A DNA stretch of 64,000 nucleotides from contig NZ_JAAONZ010000004.1 of the NCBI RefSeq assembly GCF_011602365.1, positions 1-64,000 of the forward strand, written 5' to 3'. Made by a program: the position numbers and the translations under genes. Source of the stretch: Pseudomaricurvus hydrocarbonicus (GTDB lineage: Bacteria; Pseudomonadota; Gammaproteobacteria; Pseudomonadales; Cellvibrionaceae). The notes under the pieces are model-generated. The model saw nothing but the letters and a program-made list of their open reading frames with translations, searched no databases and was not told the origin of the DNA. Positions 35,518-45,432 of the stretch are shown piece after piece. Every line of letters begins with the position of its first letter. The stretch's first letter is position 1.

Positions 35518-36024
35518 ATGGTCAAGATACAGCGAGACTTGGGCGATAACACGTCAGTGGTATTGGAGCCTAACCATTCTTTATCCAGTGAGGCGCAGGT
35601 TTTTCTGTTGCTGGGGGTGTTTGTTCCGGCGGCATTGGCCAGCGTGTTGTTTTTTGCCTTAGGGGCCTGGCTGGTAATCCCCTTCATACTGCTGGAAATG
35701 CTGATTCTGGGCGGAATGCTGTATTTGGTCCGGTTACGCTGTGCCAGCCGTGAGGAGCTGTTAATTACGAGGCATTATGTTGCGGTGAGAAAGCGTCTTG
35801 GCTCCGTGTCCCGTTTTTGGAGTTTTGATCGTTCCCATCTGTCGCTGTTGCTGGGTAGGGATGAAACAGACACCTTGCATCATGTCACCCTGTGTGGAGA
35901 CGGAGGCCTGGTGGAAGTCGGGGATTTTCTCAGCGTCGAAGATTTGCAGCTGCTCCTGGGGCAGTTGAATCAGCAGGGGTTAAGAGTGAAAGCCCAAATA
36001 GAGTGGGGATATTTGAGCTGTTGA
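35518..36024 (+). CDS. DUF2244-family membrane protein
   Basis: A 168-residue protein with two adjacent transmembrane helices (about 28-50 and 52-72, LGAWLVIPFILLEMLILGGM). The N-terminal PNHSLS and the tail with WSFDRSHLSLLL follow the DUF2244 pattern. The family is widespread in proteobacteria, often near cytochrome oxidase genes, and has no established function; no oxidase gene is nearby here. The start codon is ATG at 35518. Confidence 0.8.
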   Translation: MVKIQRDLGDNTSVVLEPNHSLSSEAQVFLLLGVFVPAALASVLFFALGAWLVIPFILLEMLILGGMLYLVRLRCASREELLITRHYVAVRKRLGSVSRFWSFDRSHLSLLLGRDETDTLHHVTLCGDGGLVEVGDFLSVEDLQLLLGQLNQQGLRVKAQIEWGYLSC

Positions 36025-36157
36025 ATATTTGATCTGGTGGTGCCGGTTCCCTCTCTGTGCGGGCACGACTGGCGGTCTATTGAGTCTATCCGTGGCCATG
36101 AGGTTGCTGAGGCATATATAATTTAGTCTCAGAAATTGCATAAAGGAATACATCTCC

Positions 36158-36634
36158 ATGGCTTACCCCAAAATCGGAAATCTCGCACCGGCCTTCACGC
36201 TTAAAGATCAAAACGATAACACGGTTAGTCTCAAAGACTTCAAGGGTGAGAAGAATGTCGTCCTGTATTTTTACCCCAAAGCCATGACACCCGGCTGTAC
36301 AGTACAGGCTTGCGGATTGCGTGACAGCAAAAAGGAACTGGATAAACACGATGTAGTGGTTTTGGGGGTGAGCCCGGACCCTGTTGCCCGCCTGCCCAAA
36401 TTTATTGAGAAGCAAGATCTGAACTTTACTCTTTTGTCGGATGAGGATCACGCCATTGCGGACAAGTACGGGTGTTGGGGAATGAAGAAGTTTATGGGTA
36501 AGGAGTTTATGGGGCTCATCCGCACGACTTACATCATCGGTAAGGACGGTCGGCTGAAGTGCATCATGGATAAGTTCAAAACCAAATCCCATCACGATGA
36601 CGTCATCGCCAAGCTCGACGAGTTAGGTCTGTAG
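36158..36634 (+). CDS. bcp: Thioredoxin-dependent thiol peroxidase (BCP/PrxQ)
   Basis: A 158-residue peroxiredoxin that reduces hydrogen peroxide and organic peroxides using thioredoxin. The peroxidatic Cys47 and resolving Cys52 lie in KAMTPGCTVQACGLRDS, the five-residue spacing of the PrxQ alpha-2 type; the active-site Thr and Pro precede. The ATG at 36158 has a weak AAAGGA upstream. A hairpin follows the gene. Confidence 0.96.
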   Translation: MAYPKIGNLAPAFTLKDQNDNTVSLKDFKGEKNVVLYFYPKAMTPGCTVQACGLRDSKKELDKHDVVVLGVSPDPVARLPKFIEKQDLNFTLLSDEDHAIADKYGCWGMKKFMGKEFMGLIRTTYIIGKDGRLKCIMDKFKTKSHHDDVIAKLDELGL

Positions 36635-36652
36635 TATTTAGTTTCTCTAGAT

Positions 36653-36679
36653 AGGAGCCACTCGCAGGCGGTGGCTCCT
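36653..36679 (+). terminator. Hairpin after bcp (weak terminator)
   Basis: AGGAGCCAC (36653-36661) pairs perfectly with GTGGCTCCT (36671-36679) around a 9-nt loop. There is no U tract, so intrinsic termination would be weak. Confidence 0.4.
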
Positions 36680-37269
36680 GTTGGCGAAACACTGTTGTTC
36701 GAGATATACGTTGTGCCCCGAACGGCAGCCTGAGACGCAACCAGGGACGGGTACAGTCAGCGTCTGGACTCAGCTGTCGACCTGGCGGCGCCTCACCATT
36801 AACACTCCCGCTTTCATCTTTCATCTTTCATTGTTCCGCTGGCCTGCCTGAGTGATTGGGCTTGGCCGGGCAGACGCTCCGTGCTCATCACATCGGAAAT
36901 GCGGTGGGTTATCCGCTGCTAAGGTCTCTCTTGGAAAGCCCTTGAGCTGGCTAAAACGCGATCATTTCGGGTGTTTCTGGGTCATACTTCCGTCCAGTGT
37001 ACAAACTGTGATCTGTTTATAAAATCTAATGATTTGAATCATCTAATATTAATAATTTCTGGCACTATGGAGTTTTGGTTAACAACATTGAAGTATTGTC
37101 ACTAAAAACAACCTTTTGGCGCGTATCAGGCTGGTTAATTGTCCGTATAAGGAATAGTTTGACCCCCCAACTGACGACCCTCAGATAAGAAATTATCAGA
37201 CGATTGACTGAAAATGAGGGCGTTATCTAATTTTCAGGTCATTAAAGCTATCAAGGTCGTTCAAACACT
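36680..37269. other. Long spacer before the GAF-AraC regulator
   Basis: About 590 bp with no credible gene. The last 250 bp are distinctly AT-rich and contain a 6-bp dyad (ATGATT at 37029-37034, AATCAT at 37037-37042), which fits a regulated promoter of the AraC-type gene. Confidence 0.4.
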
Positions 37270-38262
37270 ATGGTAGAACAAAAGGAACTGCTCGTTTCTG
37301 CATCAAAAGCTGCCTTAGAGGGCAACTCACCGCTGTCAAATGACCTGGTGGCTAACAACCTCCAGACAATGGATGGCCGTTTGCGGTGCTTACTCGCTTT
37401 ATTGACGGATTATTACGAAGGTTTTCTTCCGCATTCTGAGGCTTATCTGAATGCGGGCCGACTGATGTTTCAAGCGGATGAGGCGCTTTTGCTTCGTTTA
37501 CGCTTTTTGCAGGATGATGCTGTTGTGGAGGCACACAGCGGCACAAAATTATCTGAGCTAGACGCCATAGGAAAGGATAGCCCTTGGTGCAGCTTGGCTG
37601 TAGAGCAAAAAAGGACCATTTTTACCGACAATTCTTGTGTGAACTCTGATGCCGTGTCCTATACTGATTTAGTCGTTCGGGGATATCTCAGTTCACCAGT
37701 GTTTGTCGCTGGTCAGCTCTACGGAGTGCTTTGTTTTCTGAAGGGCGAATCCAATCAAACTGGCTTTACAGATGAAGACATCGAAACTATTGAATTAATG
37801 GCAAAAGGAGTGGCCAAGATGATAGAGCTTCAGAGAGTTCAACCTATCGATCCTGAAAAGCTGCGTGCGGGCTTTGGTGCTGATGGCGTAAGGACATTTG
37901 AAGAATATGTACAACAGGCGCGTTTGCCGGAAGTTTACGGTGTGCCTGGACGTGTTGTAGAAGTGCTGCAAAAGCGCATAGGGAAGTGCTCGTTATCCAT
38001 TGATTTTATTGCTGAAGAGATGAATCTCTCCAAAAGGACGCTGCAACGTCGGCTACAGCAACAGCGAATCAGTTTTGCTCAGTTACGTGATCAGGTGCGC
38101 TTTCACCACTCCATCACCTATCTGGTAGAGCAAAACATGAGCATTGACAGCATCTCGGCTTCTTTGGATTTTTCCGACAGAACCAGTTTTACCAATGCTT
38201 TCAAGCGCTGGACAGGGCTGTCGCCCAGTACTTTTCGAAAATTATTTCGCGATTATGCTTAA
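37270..38262 (+). CDS. GAF-domain AraC-family regulator
   Basis: A 330-residue transcription factor with an unusual pairing. Residues about 35-195 form a GAF-like sensor (LLALLTDYYEGFLPHSEAYL, then SSPVFVAGQLYGVLCFL and FTDEDIETIELMAKGVAKMI), and residues about 235-328 form an AraC DNA-binding domain (LSIDFIAEEMNLSKRTLQRR, LDFSDRTSFTNAFKRWTG). GAF domains bind small molecules or haem, so it may sense a metabolite, nitric oxide or redox change; no ligand residue is diagnostic. It stands alone behind a long AT-rich upstream region, and no target gene is adjacent. Confidence 0.88.
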   Translation: MVEQKELLVSASKAALEGNSPLSNDLVANNLQTMDGRLRCLLALLTDYYEGFLPHSEAYLNAGRLMFQADEALLLRLRFLQDDAVVEAHSGTKLSELDAIGKDSPWCSLAVEQKRTIFTDNSCVNSDAVSYTDLVVRGYLSSPVFVAGQLYGVLCFLKGESNQTGFTDEDIETIELMAKGVAKMIELQRVQPIDPEKLRAGFGADGVRTFEEYVQQARLPEVYGVPGRVVEVLQKRIGKCSLSIDFIAEEMNLSKRTLQRRLQQQRISFAQLRDQVRFHHSITYLVEQNMSIDSISASLDFSDRTSFTNAFKRWTGLSPSTFRKLFRDYA

Positions 38263-38367
38263 GAGGGGATATTGCCCCTCATTTTCTTCATTGTTGATTG
38301 CCTGAGAATGGCAAAGACGGTAGAGTTTCAGGCTTTAAAATCTACTGTGTAGCAACGAGGAATATAG

Positions 38368-38700
38368 ATGGAATTTTTCATCCCCGCCGCGATGGCGCAA
38401 GCTCAGGCTCCAGCCCCACAGGGTAATCCGATGATTACCCTGGTTATGTTTGGTGGCCTGTTCATTTTCATGTACTTTTTTATGATTCGTCCGCAGCGGA
38501 AACGTCAAAAAGAGCACCAGGAACTGGTGACAGCGCTGGGTAAAGGGGATGAAGTGGTGATGAACAGCGGAATGCTGGGTAAAATTACCAAGGTCGATGA
38601 AAACTACATGGTTATCGAAACCGGCAATAATGTTGAGCTGAAGTTTCAGAAATCCGCTGTCCATGCGGTATTGCCGAAAGGCACCATAAAATCTATCTGA
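38368..38700 (+). CDS. yajC: Preprotein translocase accessory subunit YajC
   Basis: A 110-residue single-span inner-membrane protein of the SecDF-YajC complex. Its transmembrane helix (about 22-44, ITLVMFGGLFIFMYFFMI) is followed by RPQRKRQKEHQ and a small beta domain, GDEVVMNSGMLGKITKV. In most gammaproteobacteria yajC lies between tgt and secD; here it stands alone with its own terminator. Confidence 0.96.
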   Translation: MEFFIPAAMAQAQAPAPQGNPMITLVMFGGLFIFMYFFMIRPQRKRQKEHQELVTALGKGDEVVMNSGMLGKITKVDENYMVIETGNNVELKFQKSAVHAVLPKGTIKSI

Positions 38701-38750
38701 TAAGTGAAATCGATCCGTTCCAGTGCGGTCATTTCGTTTGAGAGATGAAT

Positions 38751-38778
38751 AAAAAGGCAGCCAGAGGCTGCCTTTTTT
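38751..38778 (+). terminator. Terminator after yajC
   Basis: AAAAAGGCAGCC pairs with GGCTGCCTTTTT around loop AGA, with six Ts. Strong and nearly symmetric. Confidence 0.93.
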
Positions 38779-38847
38779 GTGCTTGTTTGCTTTATGATTC
38801 AGTCAGTACCTTAACGTTACAGTCTCACACTCCTGGCAGATATTTTC

Positions 38848-39846
38848 ATGTTTACGTTCCCCAAGCGCCTGAATCTTGCTTTAACACCCACCCCGTTACA
38901 GTATTTAACCAGAGTTTCTGCTGAGTTGGGGGTCAACCTTTGGGTTAAGCGAGATGACCTGACCGGCAGTACCTTGAGTGGCAATAAAGTTCGCAAGCTG
39001 GAATTTGTGTTAGCAGAAGCTATCGAGCAAGGTTGTAACAGCATCGTAACTTGCGGTGGCCTGCAGTCCAACCATTGCCGAGCTACGGCGTTATTGGGGG
39101 CCCAGCTTGGGCTAAAAGTGGCCCTGGTGTTACGCGGTGAAGAGGCGGGGGCGGCCGATGGGAATTTATTGCTCGATCATTTAGCCGGTGCCGACATTCA
39201 GATGTACCCGGTCAGGGAGTATCGTGATTCATTGGGGCAATTACTGAATCGTGCGGCAGATAAACTTAAGCAACAAGGCTGCCAGCCTTTTGTCATACCC
39301 ACCGGAGCCAGTGATGGCATAGGTATTTGGGGGTACATTGCCGCCGCCAGGGAGCTGGAAGCCGACTTTAGCCAGCACCGTATCGTACCCAGTCACATAG
39401 TATCAGCGACCGGGTCTGGGGGGACTCAGGCCGGACTGACCCTGGGTGCCCATCTTTTGGGCTGGTCCACCAAAGTGTTGGGCATGGCGGTGTGCGATGA
39501 TGAGGCTTATTTTAAGGCGAAAGTTCGTTCCGATATGCGTGACTGGTATGATCGATATCAGCATATGCTGAGCGATTCGGTTGATGTGGAGCAGTGCCGT
39601 ATTCATGTCAATGATCATTACATCGGGCCAGGTTACGCGAAAGCTGAACACGACGTTTTTGAAACCATTGCGTGGCTGGCTAGAACGGAAGGGTTGGTAC
39701 TTGATCCGGTGTATACCGGTAAAGCTTTTCACGGTCTGGTAGAAGAGATAAAAAAAGGGGCGATGGCGGGTGCCACAGACATCGTCTTTGTCCATACCGG
39801 GGGGATTTTTGGGGTTTTCCCTCAACGGGACCAATTCGATTTTTAG
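38848..39846 (+). CDS. dcyD: D-cysteine desulfhydrase / ACC-deaminase-family PLP enzyme
   Basis: A 332-residue fold-type II PLP enzyme. The PLP lysine is Lys47 in LSGNKVRKLEF, preceded by WVKRDDLTG. CGGLQSNHCRATA, and TGSGGTQAGL for phosphate binding, follow the family. D-cysteine desulfhydrase and ACC deaminase differ by a few active-site residues that cannot be resolved by eye; overall similarity to E. coli DcyD (YedO) favours desulfhydrase, giving pyruvate, ammonia and sulfide. No fliY-type cystine transporter is adjacent, unlike in E. coli. Confidence 0.82.
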   Translation: MFTFPKRLNLALTPTPLQYLTRVSAELGVNLWVKRDDLTGSTLSGNKVRKLEFVLAEAIEQGCNSIVTCGGLQSNHCRATALLGAQLGLKVALVLRGEEAGAADGNLLLDHLAGADIQMYPVREYRDSLGQLLNRAADKLKQQGCQPFVIPTGASDGIGIWGYIAAARELEADFSQHRIVPSHIVSATGSGGTQAGLTLGAHLLGWSTKVLGMAVCDDEAYFKAKVRSDMRDWYDRYQHMLSDSVDVEQCRIHVNDHYIGPGYAKAEHDVFETIAWLARTEGLVLDPVYTGKAFHGLVEEIKKGAMAGATDIVFVHTGGIFGVFPQRDQFDF

Positions 39847-39922
39847 CGTGAGAGTCCGATTCGGTCAATCGTGTTGCAACCGACCATAACCGCAGGAAAC
39901 TGACAACTAAGGCGACGTACCT

Positions 39923-40843
39923 ATGAGCCATGCGAACGGCAGAAAACTGGTGATAGCGATCTCCTCCAGAGCATTATTCGACCTCGGCGACAGTCATGAA
40001 GTGTTCGAAGCAGAGGGGCTTGAGGCTTATTCCCGTTATCAGATTGATCATGAAAACGATGTGCTGACACCCGGCGATGCTTTTTTTGTCGTGCAGAAAT
40101 TATTGCATCTCAATGATCAGCTGGAGGGGGAGCCCAGGGTTGAAGTTATCCTGCTGTCACGCAACAGTGCGGACACCGGGCTGCGAGTTTTTAATTCCAT
40201 TGAGCATTACGGCTTAAAAATTTCGAGGGCGGCGTTTTGTGGCGGCGAGAGCCCATACCGGTATGTCTCAGCGTTTGGCTGTCACCTCTTTCTCTCGACA
40301 GATGCCGATGATGTGAAGCACGCTCTGGATCATGGTATTGCAGCGGCAACATTAATGGCTTCCAAAACCCGTTCCGATCACGGCGATCAATTGAGATTTG
40401 CGTTTGATGGCGATGCGGTTTTGTTTTCCGATGAATCGGAGCGTGTTTTCAAACAGCATGGGCTCGATGCGTTTACGGAAAAAGAAAAGGCCGATGCCCG
40501 CAAGCCGCTGTCCGGCGGGCCTTTTAAAGAGTTTCTTGCGGCGCTGCAAAGCCTCCAGAAAGAATTTGCCCACGACCTTGTTCCGCCAATCAGAACCGCT
40601 TTGGTGACTGCGCGTTCAGCACCTGCCCACGAGCGGGTAATACGCACGTTGCGGGCATGGGATATCCGCATCGATGAGTCTTTATTCCTGGGGGGCATGG
40701 ACAAGGGGAAATTCTTAAAAGCCTATGGGGCTGATGTTTTCTTTGATGATCAAAAGAGTCACTGCGATTCTGCCCGAGGGCATGTGGCTACTGGCCATGT
40801 GCCCCACGGCATTGCGAATGAGTTTATCCCGGAGGATACATAA
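39923..40843 (+). CDS. Cytosolic 5'-nucleotidase (NT5C1-like)
   Basis: A 306-residue protein like the cytosolic 5'-nucleotidase IA family (PF06189): LVIAISSRALFDL near the start, VILLSRNSADTGLRVFNSIE, and AFDGDAVLFSDESE in the middle, with acidic residues for metal binding. It would dephosphorylate nucleoside monophosphates in the cytoplasm. Vertebrate relatives act on AMP; bacterial members are little studied. It stands 77 bp after dcyD and may share its transcript. Confidence 0.88.
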   Translation: MSHANGRKLVIAISSRALFDLGDSHEVFEAEGLEAYSRYQIDHENDVLTPGDAFFVVQKLLHLNDQLEGEPRVEVILLSRNSADTGLRVFNSIEHYGLKISRAAFCGGESPYRYVSAFGCHLFLSTDADDVKHALDHGIAAATLMASKTRSDHGDQLRFAFDGDAVLFSDESERVFKQHGLDAFTEKEKADARKPLSGGPFKEFLAALQSLQKEFAHDLVPPIRTALVTARSAPAHERVIRTLRAWDIRIDESLFLGGMDKGKFLKAYGADVFFDDQKSHCDSARGHVATGHVPHGIANEFIPEDT

Positions 40844-41034
40844 TGTGCCAGATGGCAAAACAGCGTTACCTCTGAATTTTAACCTCTTCGTCTTAAATAT
40901 TTCATTAATAGATTATTTTGCTCTACTGCCTTCCTGCAACCTACACAGTGCTATTCTTCATGTTAAGAATGTTTAACACATAAGACGTATTTATGAACTA
41001 TGCGGGTTCGTTTTGGGGGCCAGGTACTGGGAGA

Positions 41035-41538
41035 ATGATTCGAAAGATAGTCTTCGCGACAGATCTTGGGCCGTTTGCAGGGCACGCCTTAGAGCACGCC
41101 CTGGATTTGGCTGCCAATATCAAATCGAAAGTTACTGTTGTTCATGCCGTTGAACCGCTTAGTAGTTACGCCCAAGCCATGGTGTCAGCCTACGCTGAGC
41201 TGGAAGCCCTGGACCCTCACGGTAGTGTGCTGAAGTCTATTAAACATCAGATCCTGACGTCCCTCGCCAGCGAGCGCTCCGACCTGAAGCCCGGTTATGA
41301 CTGGATAGAAGATGTTGTTGTGGAGCAGGGCAAGCCTGCCGAGGTGATTCTGTCGCAGGCGCAGCGGTTAAATGCTGACCTGATCGTGATGGGCAGCCAC
41401 GGGCCAGAGTCGATGGGCAAAAATGTGATCGGTTCTGTCACTTCTCGAGTTTTGCAGCTCTCCAAAGTCCCGGTTTTCATGGTGCCTATGATCAGCCCCA
41501 GCAATTGGTGTCGTGTGGCATCAGAAGTCGTTCGTTGA
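41035..41538 (+). CDS. Universal stress protein (UspA family, ATP-binding type)
   Basis: A 167-residue single-domain Usp protein. RKIVFATDLGPFAGHALEHAL at the N-terminus and MGSHGPESMGKNVIGSVTSRV near residues 120-140 form the Walker-like G-2x-G-9x-G(S/T) ATP-binding signature. The frame is open to 40993; ATG 41035 matches the usual family start. Role in stress survival is known for the family only; the neighbours give no hint. Confidence 0.88.
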   Translation: MIRKIVFATDLGPFAGHALEHALDLAANIKSKVTVVHAVEPLSSYAQAMVSAYAELEALDPHGSVLKSIKHQILTSLASERSDLKPGYDWIEDVVVEQGKPAEVILSQAQRLNADLIVMGSHGPESMGKNVIGSVTSRVLQLSKVPVFMVPMISPSNWCRVASEVVR

Positions 41539-41597
41539 TACCGTTATTGGGTCATTTACCAGCTTGAAGCCCTTTTTTTCCCCACAGGTCCGCCTCC

Positions 41598-41666
41598 GTT
41601 AACACCTTTCAACCCTTGGTTAACACCTTCCAGCCCTCTGGTTAACACTTTCCAAACCCTGTTAGT
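41598..41666. repeat. About 21-bp tandem repeats headed by GTTAAC
   Basis: Three imperfect units start at 41598, 41619 and 41641 (periods 21 and 22), each beginning GTTAACAC followed by a pyrimidine/A-rich tail such as CTTTCAACCCTTG; a partial fourth begins at 41661 (GTTAG). They lie between the convergent usp and TSUP genes. Confidence 0.85.
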
Positions 41667-41697
41667 CCCTCTCGGGATGGTTTAGCCCCAAACCGTC

Positions 41698-42483
41698 TTA
41701 GAAAAGAGCAAATTTGACCCCCAGCCCCATCAAAATGAAGGCCAGTATGGGTTGAAGTACATGGTTGGGAAGTCGGGAGCCGATTTTCGTTCCGAGACTG
41801 ACTGCCGGTAAAGAGCCTATCAACAGGCAGCCAAGCAGCATGAAATCAACATTTCCCAAAAATATCATATGACCAACACCGCCGACCAGTGTGAGTGGGA
41901 CTGCGTGGGCTATGTCGGTGCCGACGATGTGTCTGGCTTGTAATGCCGGGTAGAGCACCAGCAGAATGGCGGTGCCGATAGCCCCTGCACCGACGGAACT
42001 CAGGGTGACGAAGACCCCCAGGAAGATGCCCATGACAAATGTCAGGGGTTTTGAGTTCAGCTGCAGCCACTTTTTCTCATGAGGGCTGGCCTTGGGCTGA
42101 ATTCTGGATTTAAACAGCAGCACCGCGGAGGTCAGTAGCAACATCACTCCCAGGCTGGAGGTCAGGATCTGCTTGTATTCATCCGCATTGGCAAACACGG
42201 ATTTGAGCAGCAGGGTGGTTGCTATGGCTGCAGGAATACTGCCGGCCGCCAGCGTCCTGACGATGGACCAGTTGATGTGGCCTTGGCGCTGGTGAGAAAT
42301 GACCCCTCCGGCTTTGGTGACGGAGGCATACAGCAGATCGGTACCAATCGCCACATGGTAGGGAAAGCCGAACAGGATCAGCAGGGGAGTCATCAGAGAC
42401 CCCCCGCCAACGCCGGTAATGCCGACTGCCAGCCCTACAGCAGCGCCAGCCAAGATATAAAGTAAGATCAAGATATCCATCAA
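41698..42483 (-). CDS. TauE/SafE (TSUP) family sulfur-compound transporter
   Basis: A 261-residue inner-membrane protein with about eight hydrophobic helices. The family pattern GAAVGLAVGITGVGGGSLMTP at the N-terminus and its repeat GIFLGVFVTLSSVGAGAIGTA midway are clear. TSUP proteins move sulfite, sulfate, sulfoacetate or other organosulfur anions. It is transcribed divergently from cysB across a 149-bp AT-rich region, so CysB control and a role in sulfate uptake or sulfite handling are likely by inference. An ATG at 42480 is an equal start candidate. Confidence 0.9.
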   Translation of the reverse strand: MMDILILLYILAGAAVGLAVGITGVGGGSLMTPLLILFGFPYHVAIGTDLLYASVTKAGGVISHQRQGHINWSIVRTLAAGSIPAAIATTLLLKSVFANADEYKQILTSSLGVMLLLTSAVLLFKSRIQPKASPHEKKWLQLNSKPLTFVMGIFLGVFVTLSSVGAGAIGTAILLVLYPALQARHIVGTDIAHAVPLTLVGGVGHMIFLGNVDFMLLGCLLIGSLPAVSLGTKIGSRLPNHVLQPILAFILMGLGVKFALF

Positions 42484-42539
42484 TATATAGACTATGGTTA
42501 TGTATAAGGTGGCTGGCTATAAGTAATTGCTAAAAATAG

Positions 42540-43607
<1,068 letters not shown>

Positions 43608-43764
43608 AATGCCACTCATCAGCGCTAACAAGCTAAGATCTGCGACCCGCATTGGGACGAAAGCTGGGGCATCGGGGGAAAGGGCGGTGCTGATAACGGC
43701 GGCAGATCACCAGGTGCAGGAAAAGGTCAGTGCAGAATTAAAGGGTCGATTATAAATCAATACT

Positions 43765-43790
43765 AAAAAGGAGGCCTCAGCCTCCTTTTT
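43765..43790. terminator. Bidirectional terminator between cysB and the CxxC protein gene
   Basis: AAAAAGGAGG (43765-43774) pairs with CCTCCTTTTT (43781-43790). A and T tracts on both sides make it work in both directions, serving cysB and the convergent 43848-44183 gene. Confidence 0.92.
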
Positions 43791-43847
43791 GGGTGTTAGT
43801 CGATGGTGTTTACCTGCACCACCGATGCCCTCTGAGAGTGCCTGTTT

Positions 43848-44183
43848 TTACAGGAAGTCCAGATCGGGGTTGTCATTCATAATTTCTTTCAGTTCTTCTT
43901 TTTCGCTGGTTTGCTGATCGAGTACTTCTTTGACGAATTTGAAGTACACCGTGTAGACCACGGGATCCTGGCCATCTTTTTCCACAACGAAGAAGGGCGC
44001 GCGGATAACTGACAGCTCCTTGGCAAGTTGCATTCCCGGGCTGTCTGCGTCACGTTCATCGGCCACCAGGATTTCGTCAATAAACTGCATTTGGCCACTG
44101 GTTTCGAGTTTATTGAGCACATCACCGCATTTTTGACACGGTGAGCCATCCGCTAAAATCTTCTTTACTAATGTGATTTTCAC
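43848..44183 (-). CDS. Small thioredoxin/glutaredoxin-like CxxC protein
   Basis: A 111-residue protein with a beta strand (KITLVKKILADG), then the redox pair SPCQKCGDVL (Cys16, Cys19) at the start of a helix, and a cis-Pro-like segment IRAPFFVVEKDG near residue 80, all in thioredoxin-fold order. The acidic C-terminus is EIMNDNPDLDFL. The start is GTG at 44183 with GAGGA 7 nt upstream. It lies 44 bp downstream of cysH on the same strand; PAO1 also has a small uncharacterised gene between cysB and cysH (from memory). It may supply electrons to APS reductase, but that is inference. Confidence 0.82.
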   Translation of the reverse strand: MKITLVKKILADGSPCQKCGDVLNKLETSGQMQFIDEILVADERDADSPGMQLAKELSVIRAPFFVVEKDGQDPVVYTVYFKFVKEVLDQQTSEKEELKEIMNDNPDLDFL

Positions 44184-44227
44184 TAAAACATCCTCTTTGT
44201 CGATTTGACGGGGCAGGGGCAAATCAT

Positions 44228-44953
44228 TTATTTCTCAATGTTATTTGCGTGCAGACCACATTCTTTTTTGGTTGCTTCTTCCCACCACCAACGGCCTTCC
44301 CGCTCATGCTGCCCCGGGCCGATAGGACGTGTACAGGGTTCGCATCCAATGGACACAAAGCCCCGGTCATGCAGGGCATTATAAGGCACGTCATTGCTGC
44401 GAATATAGTCCCAAACCTGTTTTGAGCTCCAGTTGGCCAGAGGATTGAATTTGGTCAGGCTACTGTTTGGGCGGGCGAAGACTTTATCGTCCTGAATCAC
44501 CGGGATTTGGGCGCGCGTGCCGGGGCTCTGGTCTTTGCGTTGGCCGGTGACCCAGGCGTCCACTTCCAGCAGTTTTTGGCGCAGAGGGGCGATTTTACGG
44601 ATACCGCAACACTCTTGATGGTTGTCCTTGTAGAAGCTAAACAGTCCTTTTTCCTGAACCAGTTCACGGACCGCCGAGCCGTCAGGGCTGACGACATCAA
44701 TGTAAATACCGTAATGATCCCGAACCTTTTCGATGAACTGGTAAGTTTCCGGATGCAGCCGGCCCGTATCAAGGCAAAACACCTCAACATCAGGGTCTAT
44801 CTTGTGAGCCATATCGACCAGCACAACATCTTCGGCGCCACTGAACGAGATGGCTATGTTGCCAAACTGTTCAATAGCAAATTGAAGGATCTCCTGTGGG
44901 GACTGGCCCTGCAGTGTTTTGTCGATATCGACGACATCTAATAGTTGAGACAT
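44228..44953 (-). CDS. cysH: Adenylyl-sulfate (APS) reductase, [4Fe-4S] type
   Basis: A 241-residue enzyme that reduces activated sulfate to sulfite using thioredoxin. The P-loop-like [10 protein letters not shown] (about 37-46) binds the nucleotide. Four iron-sulfur cysteines are present, Cys115-Cys116 (ECCGIRK) and Cys204/Cys207 (GCEPC), and the catalytic Cys232 is in KECGLH. The CC..CxxC set marks the APS-using assimilatory type of Pseudomonas and plants rather than the PAPS-using E. coli type, so no APS kinase is needed for this step. Start ATG 44953; CysB is the expected activator. Confidence 0.96.
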   Translation of the reverse strand: MSQLLDVVDIDKTLQGQSPQEILQFAIEQFGNIAISFSGAEDVVLVDMAHKIDPDVEVFCLDTGRLHPETYQFIEKVRDHYGIYIDVVSPDGSAVRELVQEKGLFSFYKDNHQECCGIRKIAPLRQKLLEVDAWVTGQRKDQSPGTRAQIPVIQDDKVFARPNSSLTKFNPLANWSSKQVWDYIRSNDVPYNALHDRGFVSIGCEPCTRPIGPGQHEREGRWWWEEATKKECGLHANNIEK

Positions 44954-45432
44954 GTTTCTGTCCTGGTTTGGCTAATCACGGTGTTGTCAGGGTGCGGTGC
45001 CGAGCCTTGGTACTTGCTTCTGCAACCGTTAATGGCGGTTTGAGGCAAAGTATTCGGTACTGGGGAGGACTCGTACAGCTGAAATCTAAATTGGCGCGAA
45101 GGATACCAGAGGTCTATCCAACTTAAAAATAATCTGAAGCAATAGCGTTATAACCAATTTTATTTTTGCTTCTTTTAGGGGATTTCGGGCGGGGCAGATT
45201 GGTCTCGCTGCCGTGTCCGGGCGCTGAACCCGGAAACACGTGTCAGCTAAGCCGACCTCAGCGGTAGGGGGAGAGGCCAGTCCGGTGGGTAAATGTAGTC
45301 AGTAAGCGGGCCAAACGGCCCTTTGGATTGATTCGGCTGACCGAAAAGGGTAGATTGCCAGCGTTTCAACAGTCTTGATGACCTTTGGGTCGCCGACCAA
45401 TCACCAACATACATGATAGTAGGAGCTTGTTT
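44954..45432. other. cysH/thrH divergent region
   Basis: About 480 bp without a credible gene. The segment 45120-45180 is AT-rich and suits a CysB-dependent cysH promoter, but I cannot define the site. The remainder is GC-richer and shows nothing. Confidence 0.4.
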
